A stretch of 10,307 bases of DNA. Source: Stephanodiscus triporus. Taxonomy: Eukaryota > Bacillariophyta > Thalassiosirophyceae > Thalassiosirales > Thalassiosiraceae. Each line of letters opens with the position of its first letter. Positions within the stretch are counted from its first letter, which is position 1. Location: positions 1 to 10,307 of the forward strand of contig JALLAZ010001082.1 of assembly GCA_036939755.1 (NCBI GenBank), given 5' to 3'. The notes under the pieces were generated by a model that saw only the letters and a program-made list of their open reading frames with translations, was not told where the DNA came from and did not search any database. Made by a program: the position numbers and the translations under genes. This document shows, one piece after another, positions 6,750 to 10,307 of this stretch.

Positions 6750-7380
6750 TATGGATTTTGGTTTCATGCAGGCATCAACTTCCATTTTTTTGCAACCGAA
6801 TAAGAAGAGTGACCGGGTGGTCTTATCATATGATGGGTACTCTGCGTATCTCCTTGTTGTGGACGAAGCTTCACGGTATGCATAGGTGTTCCTCACTCAC
6901 TCAAAAACACCTCCGTTGGATATTATTGATACATTTCTATCACGTTTTGGGCACGCACGGGGTGAACTTGCACGTTCATTTAGCCCCTCACAGAGCGGTG
7001 CAGTGGAAATTTATAACAATACACTTGCCATCCGCGCTCGGACGCTCCTATACGGTTCCGGCCTCTCTACCAAGTATTGGTCATCGGCGTTAATCCATTC
7101 GGTGTACCTCCATAACCAACTCATTCACAAGGTCACCAAGAAAATTCTGTTTGAAGGTTTTTACGGTGACAAACCAGACATTGGCCACCTGAAATTATTC
7201 GGAGCCGGCGTTTGCGTCAAACGCTCTGGCTCCCGTCAGAGCAAACTTGATCGACATGATTTTAAAGGAATTTTTCTCAGGTACTCAGCTACGGATCAGA
7301 ATATTATTTATCTCAATTTGGACTCAGGCGTTGTGAAGCGAAGTCATCATGCAAAGTTTGATGAAGCTTGGTATCTCCAA
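6750..7380 (+). other. Integrase core and C-terminal domain, internally deleted
   Basis: Integrase inserts the cDNA into chromosomes. 'YMDFGFMQAS', 'VVLSYDGYSAYLLVVDEASRY' (shown in part; first catalytic Asp at 6862-6864), a TAG at 6883-6885 in place of Trp, 'VFLTHSKTPPLDIIDTFLSR', 'GELARSFSPSQSGAVEIYNN' (catalytic Glu at 7006-7008), 'LLYGSGLSTKYWSSALIHSV' and 'LFGAGVCVKRSGSRQSKLDR' follow the copia integrase order, ending 'HHAKFDEAWYLQQ'. Only 48 codons separate the first Asp from the Glu, about half of what the family needs, and no T/S-D-x-G-G middle Asp is found. A deletion of roughly 40-50 codons has removed it, so this integrase cannot work. Confidence 0.85.
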
Positions 7381-7821
7381 CAGTCTCACCCTCCGGCCGC
7401 GCAACTGCTTTACAGCCTTGGCGTTGCACCTGATGAGATATCATTCTTAGCCAATGGGATTGTTCCGGAACCTCCATCGGAATTGGACTTTCAGCTACCT
7501 GGCACGATTAAGGCCGTTGTAGTCCCGTGGCCACCCTCGTGTCCTGCCAGCCCTTTGAAGTTTTGGGGTGTACCCGACCGGTGTACGATGCTCCCGTTAC
7601 CACTTAATCATTTGACGATGCCTCACATGGACCATAACATGGTCATGGCATGCGCAGCTTGGGCACAGGCTTCAACTTCTCAACCTACTGCTCAAGACAT
7701 ACTGGCGGATTTTGATATTCGGCAGGAAGACATGGTCATGATTTATATGTTGCCTGATCCGTACTTTGACTTGTTTGAACAACACATCGACTTGGAGAAA
7801 TTTGATCTCGCCAAGCATCCC
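7381..7821 (+). other. Linker between integrase and PDZ-like domain
   Basis: The frame is open without stops. It starts 'SHPPAAQLLYSLGVAPDEI', passes a proline-rich part ('VPWPPSCPASPLKFWGVP'), then a more helical part ('AWAQASTSQPTAQDILADF'), and 'MIYMLPDPYFDLFEQHIDLE' leading into the PDZ-like domain. Copia elements have a variable linker here. I recognise no enzyme. Confidence 0.55.
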
Positions 7822-8055
7822 ACTGCCGGCCTTAGCCTTTATGACTCAGACGGTCGAATTTACCTCGCGTCCATGTCACCCGGCACACCAGCGGCTAAGA
7901 TTCCGGATTGGTGCACACATGTTAGAGGCGCGTGGCTCATTCAGATTGGCGATAGGGTGATCTCCACGATTGATGATGAGGTGGATGCGTTTTGGTCATT
8001 GAGTCTTTCTGGTTCGCCATCCACGACCCTACTGTTTGCTCATCTGGAAATCCGT
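7822..8055 (+). other. PDZ-like domain inside pol
   Basis: About 78 codons within the longest intact pol frame follow the PDZ plan. 'TAGLSLYDSDGRIYLASM' matches the carboxylate-binding loop region (G-L-[GS]-[FL]). 'SPGTPAAK' matches the SPGSPA turn, 'GAWLIQIGDRVISTI' the L/V-x-x-GD-x-[IV]-x-x-[IV] strand, and 'AFWSLSLSGSPSTTLLFAHL' the last helix and strand. PDZ domains bind protein C-termini. The extra residues between 'SPGTPAAK' and 'GD' are more than in a minimal PDZ. The call rests on motif pattern only. The domain may dock Pol or Gag, or a host protein. Confidence 0.5.
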
Positions 8056-9330
8056 CCTAACTTATCGCACAACGGGCTCCCAATTGTGTCGTCCGTGTCG
8101 TTCACTCAACAGGTGCACGATCAACTCAATAACAGATGGGAATTCACCACCGTCGTGGACCACCTCCGTACTTGTGCTCCGACGTACAATCACGTGGAAT
8201 CAGGAGGTGTCCTCAATATGGTGAATCGGGTGATGCGGTTGACTCGCAGAAAGCTTCTCAAGCAACCTGATTGGGATGAATGGCAAGATTCCAAAATATC
8301 TTCAGTTGAATCAGTACTATGACCAGGGTATGTTCGGTATTCCACAACGGGTTGATGACACGGCTTCGGTGTTTCATACAGTGTGGACATATGTCATTAA
8401 AGCTCTTGATGGGCGTAAGAAGGCTTGTTTTGCTTGCAACGGTTCCCCACGTTTGGGCCATGCTTGGATTTTGGATGAAACGTACGCGAATTGCATTGAC
8501 CAGACAAGCCCACATCTCTTCTATGGCATTGCAGCGGCTGAGAATATACTGATCTATGGCGCTGATGTCTCCAATGCTTTCGCTGAGCCCCACCGCCCAA
8601 GCAAGGCTTTTATATTTACCCTGATAGAGCATTTAAGGAATGGTGGGTTAACCAAAAGAAGCAGCCACCTCTCGAAGACGGATTTGTCATTCCCATTCTC
8701 TCTGCAATGCAGGGTCACCCTGAATCTCCTCGGCTCTGGGAGAAACATGCGGATGCAATTCTCCGTGAACTAGGCCTGAAACCCACAATTCACAAAACCT
8801 GCCTGTACTCGGGTGTCATCGAAGGAAAGCGGATCATATTCAAGTGGCAGGTGGATGATTTTGCTCTTGCCGTACCCAACGAATGCACGGCAAACATTAT
8901 GCTGGTCATGATCGATGACAAACTCACTATCCCTATGAAGTGACAGGGCTTCCTTGACATGTATAATGGTGTCAATGTTGTACAGACACGAGACTTCATT
9001 AAAATCTCGTGCAAGTTGTTCATTGAGAAAATTTGTGCGAAGTATCTTATTTCGTGGATGCAGAACTTTACCAGCATGGATGATCATCCCACCCCACTTC
9101 CAACGAACCCTACAGGGTATAAGAAGTTCAATGATTCCATTGGTGATCCTGACCCTAAAGTCCAGGCCAAGTTGGCGAAGAAGATGGAACTCACTTACCG
9201 CTGTTGTGTCGGTGAAATGATCTGGGCCATGACCACCATGCGACCTGACGTGGCCTTCAGCAGTGTCAAATTGTCCCAAGTCAACTCTGCTCCCGACGAA
9301 CATCACTATCATGGGGTGAAGCATGTGTTA
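8056..9330 (+). other. Reverse transcriptase domain
   Basis: RT copies element RNA into DNA inside the particle. After 'FTQQVHDQLNNRWEFTT' and 'RVMRLTRRKLLKQPDWDEW', the frame shifts near 8295 to 'YLQLNQYYDQGMFG' and 'KALDGRKKACFACNG'. The first catalytic Asp lies in 'YGADVSNAFAE' (8564-8566). A second shift in a C-rich stretch near 8590 restores the frame for 'ILSAMQGHPESPRLWEKHAD', 'WQVDDFALAV' (both Asp at 8854-8859), a TGA at 8941-8943 that probably was CGA, then 'FLDMYNGVNVVQTRDFIK' and the thumb/connection with 'GEMIWAMTTMRPDVAFSSVK'. The YVDD box reads QVDD. The catalytic triad is intact, but the frame is broken three times. Confidence 0.9.
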
Positions 9331-10101
9331 AAATATCTATACAGTACCTGTGACGATGGTATTTACTTTTGGCAAACTGCTCCACGCACGAAATTTAAAG
9401 AGGGCCTTATCCCCGTCATTAACAGTAATAAACAAGATCTCCTCCTTGAGAATCGTCCTTATCAGGATGCAACCACTGTGCATGCATACACGGAATCGGA
9501 TTGGGCCACATGCGTCAAGACCTGGCGTTCTTTTGGCGGCGCTGTTATACGCCTAGCAGACCATAGCCTACAAGACCAAGTTTCAACCTACAGTCGCCGG
9601 TTCATCTACTGAAGCCGAATTCATGGCGGCATATGACACTGGCAAGATGATTCTTTTCGTTAGAAGTGTACTCTGGGATCTGGGTTTCCCCAAGAAGCTG
9701 CTACCGTACTGTATGAAGATAATGATGCATGCACCGCAATGGGGAATGCTCAAAAGCCTACCCCAAGGACACGTCACATGGGCATCAAATACTTCTCCAT
9801 ATGTGAATGGGTCGACAGAGATCTCATGCACCTTGAACGCATCGACACGTCCATTAACATGGCGGATCACTTCACCAAAGCACTCACTCACGCACTATTT
9901 CACCGTCATGCTGACTTTCTTTTAGGCCATGTCCCCCCAAGCTACTCTCCTGTTTATCAATCAATTGTCGGAACATATCACAACGATCACACTGCTCATG
10001 AGCACCTTGTTCCGGAATCATTTACCACCCCCACTTTTGCTGCAGCCGCAAGGGTTCATGCTCCGCTTCCTGAAGATTATGCGGATAACCCGTGGTTATG
10101 A
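9331..10101 (+). other. RNase H domain and C-terminal tail of pol
   Basis: RNase H removes the RNA strand during cDNA synthesis. 'AYTESDWATCVKTW' holds the first metal-binding site; the expected Asp of Y-x-D reads Glu (9493-9495), and an Arg of 'KTRRS' reads Trp. The frame then shifts near 9560 to 'AYKTKFQPTVAGSSTEAEFM', with the conserved Glu motif, and shifts back near 9705 to 'LYEDNDACTAMGNAQKPTPR' (Asp 9718-9720) and 'HLERIDTSINMADHFTKAL', the usual copia end. The tail 'FHRHADFLLGHVPPSYSPVY' to 'NPWL' follows to the stop. Confidence 0.85.
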
Positions 10102-10125
10102 GTTGTATTATGGCATGGTGTGTAC

Positions 10126-10154
10126 AATCCATAATACCTATGGTATCATAGATT
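10126..10154 (+). repeat. Hairpin just upstream of the polypurine tract
   Basis: AATCCATAATACC (10126-10138) pairs with GGTATCATAGATT (10142-10154) at 11 of 13 positions around a TAT loop. It ends two bases before the G7 tract. It lies in the short 3' untranslated part after pol and could mark RNA 3' processing or polypurine-tract selection; that is inference. Confidence 0.65.
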
Positions 10155-10156
10155 GT

Positions 10157-10163
10157 GGGGGGG
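10157..10163 (+). other. Polypurine tract (plus-strand primer site)
   Basis: Seven G residues directly abut the TG of the 3' LTR, the standard place for the RNA primer of plus-strand DNA synthesis. This junction fixes the LTR start. Confidence 0.8.
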
Positions 10164-10252
10164 TGTTAGCGTAGTAGGTACATAGAGGATAAGCTAGTCG
10201 CAACTCTTATCTAGTCACCTCCTATCTGCACCATGCCGATGGGACTCTGGCA
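10164..10252 (+). repeat. 3' LTR (89 bp)
   Basis: It matches the 5' LTR end to end. The differences are a 3-bp insertion after TACATAGA and three positions where the 5' copy has A and this copy has G (in AAGCTAG, GTCGC and CTGGCA). The two LTRs are identical at insertion, so about 3 substitutions in 86 bp means the element is not recent. Similarity stops right after the CA end. Confidence 0.85.
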
Positions 10253-10307
10253 TGGATACAGTACGCCATCACGAAGGAATACCCTGGGGGGATGCCCTGG
10301 GAGGATC
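10253..10307. other. Flank right of the retrotransposon, unassigned
   Basis: Fifty-five bp outside the element. One + frame is open throughout ('WIQYAITKEYPGGMPWED') and another also ('MDTVRHHEGIPWGDALGG'). Too short to identify. It does not resemble the left flank. Confidence 0.3.

Larger units (their letters stand above)
5308..10101 (+). pseudogene. pol: pol: protease, integrase, PDZ-like, RT, RNase H; disrupted
   Basis: Pol carries the enzymes for proteolysis, cDNA synthesis and integration. The main frame is the same as gag's, which fits a single Gag-Pol polyprotein. Stops in that frame fall at 5305-5307, 5806-5808, 6730-6732, 6883-6885 and 8941-8943. Frame changes occur near 5925 and 6300 (around protease), 8295 and 8590 (around the RT start) and 9560 and 9705 (inside RNase H). 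The real end is the TGA at 10099-10101 after 'PLPEDYADNPWL'. Sense text runs straight across each stop and each shift is compensated by the next, so this is decay of a once-open gene rather than a set of small genes. The longest uninterrupted piece is 6886-8322 (478 codons: integrase, linker, RT start). Individual domains are listed separately. Confidence 0.85.
2056..10252 (+). mobile_element. Ty1/copia-type LTR retrotransposon (diatom CoDi-like), defective
   Basis: The element is 8,197 bp between the outer LTR ends, long for a copia element (commonly about 5 kb) mainly because gag is very long. The domain order gag, protease, integrase, reverse transcriptase, RNase H is the copia order; gypsy elements have integrase last. 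The LTRs are 86 and 89 bp, match apart from three A/G transitions and one 3-bp indel, and start TGTTAGCG and end in CA. A G7 tract abuts the 3' LTR. The 5 bp outside each end differ (CATAA before, TGGAT after), so there is no target-site duplication. Frameshifts, stops and lost catalytic residues make it non-autonomous. Reverse transcriptase and RNase H are the best-preserved parts. Confidence 0.9.

Noticed and set aside
5308..10101. Programmed frameshifting or readthrough in gag-pol
   Set aside because: Too many shifts and stops, some inside enzyme domains and compensating one another; this is decay. No single slippery site marks the gag/pol junction.
1..10307. CRISPR array, toxin/defence operon or host gene cluster
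   Set aside because: No regularly spaced direct repeats, no bacterial-type gene order, and all coding signal is accounted for by two transposable elements.

Overview
The window looks like repeat-rich eukaryotic nuclear DNA, most likely from a diatom (stramenopile alga). The evidence is the style of the elements. The Ty1/copia integrase, linker, RT and RNase H have the wording I associate with diatom copia (CoDi-type) elements, for example 'AVEIYNNTL', 'TATDQNIIYL'-like text and 'QVDDFA' in place of YVDD. The PIF/Harbinger-type pair on the left is also of a kind common in diatoms. This is recognition from memory, not a database search. I see no intact host gene, no rRNA, tRNA or CRISPR array, and no bacterial operon structure.

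Left block (1-2055): remains of a PIF/Harbinger-type DNA transposon. The 3' half of a DDE transposase pseudogene enters from the left edge on the + strand (1-575). A convergent Myb/SANT-like partner-protein pseudogene lies on the - strand (690-1734). A 115-bp shared 3' region with a nested inverted repeat and an AT-rich pentamer tract separates them. Beyond the 5' end of the partner gene (1735-2055) is an AT-rich non-coding stretch dense in palindromes, including a perfect 48-bp palindrome. It may be the terminal or subterminal part of the DNA transposon.

Right block (2056-10252): one 8.2-kb Ty1/copia-type LTR retrotransposon on the + strand with very short LTRs (86 and 89 bp, TG...CA). The order is 5' LTR, leader, very long gag (proline-rich start, coiled coil, capsid-like part, CCHC zinc knuckle), proline-rich linker, protease, an integrase front part with no HHCC ligands, integrase core, PDZ-like domain, reverse transcriptase, RNase H, a 3' hairpin, a G7 polypurine tract and the 3' LTR. 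Most of gag-pol shares one reading frame, broken by at least five frameshifts or deletions in pol, several more in gag, and about eight in-frame stops. The protease aspartate and the middle integrase aspartate are missing, so the copy is dead and could move only with help from another element. No target-site duplication flanks it. The last 55 bp (10253-10307) are outside the element and unassigned.

The most interesting parts are the PDZ-like domain between integrase and RT, the integrase front block without HHCC zinc ligands, the tiny LTRs on a large element, the hairpin abutting the polypurine tract, and the perfect 48-bp palindrome.
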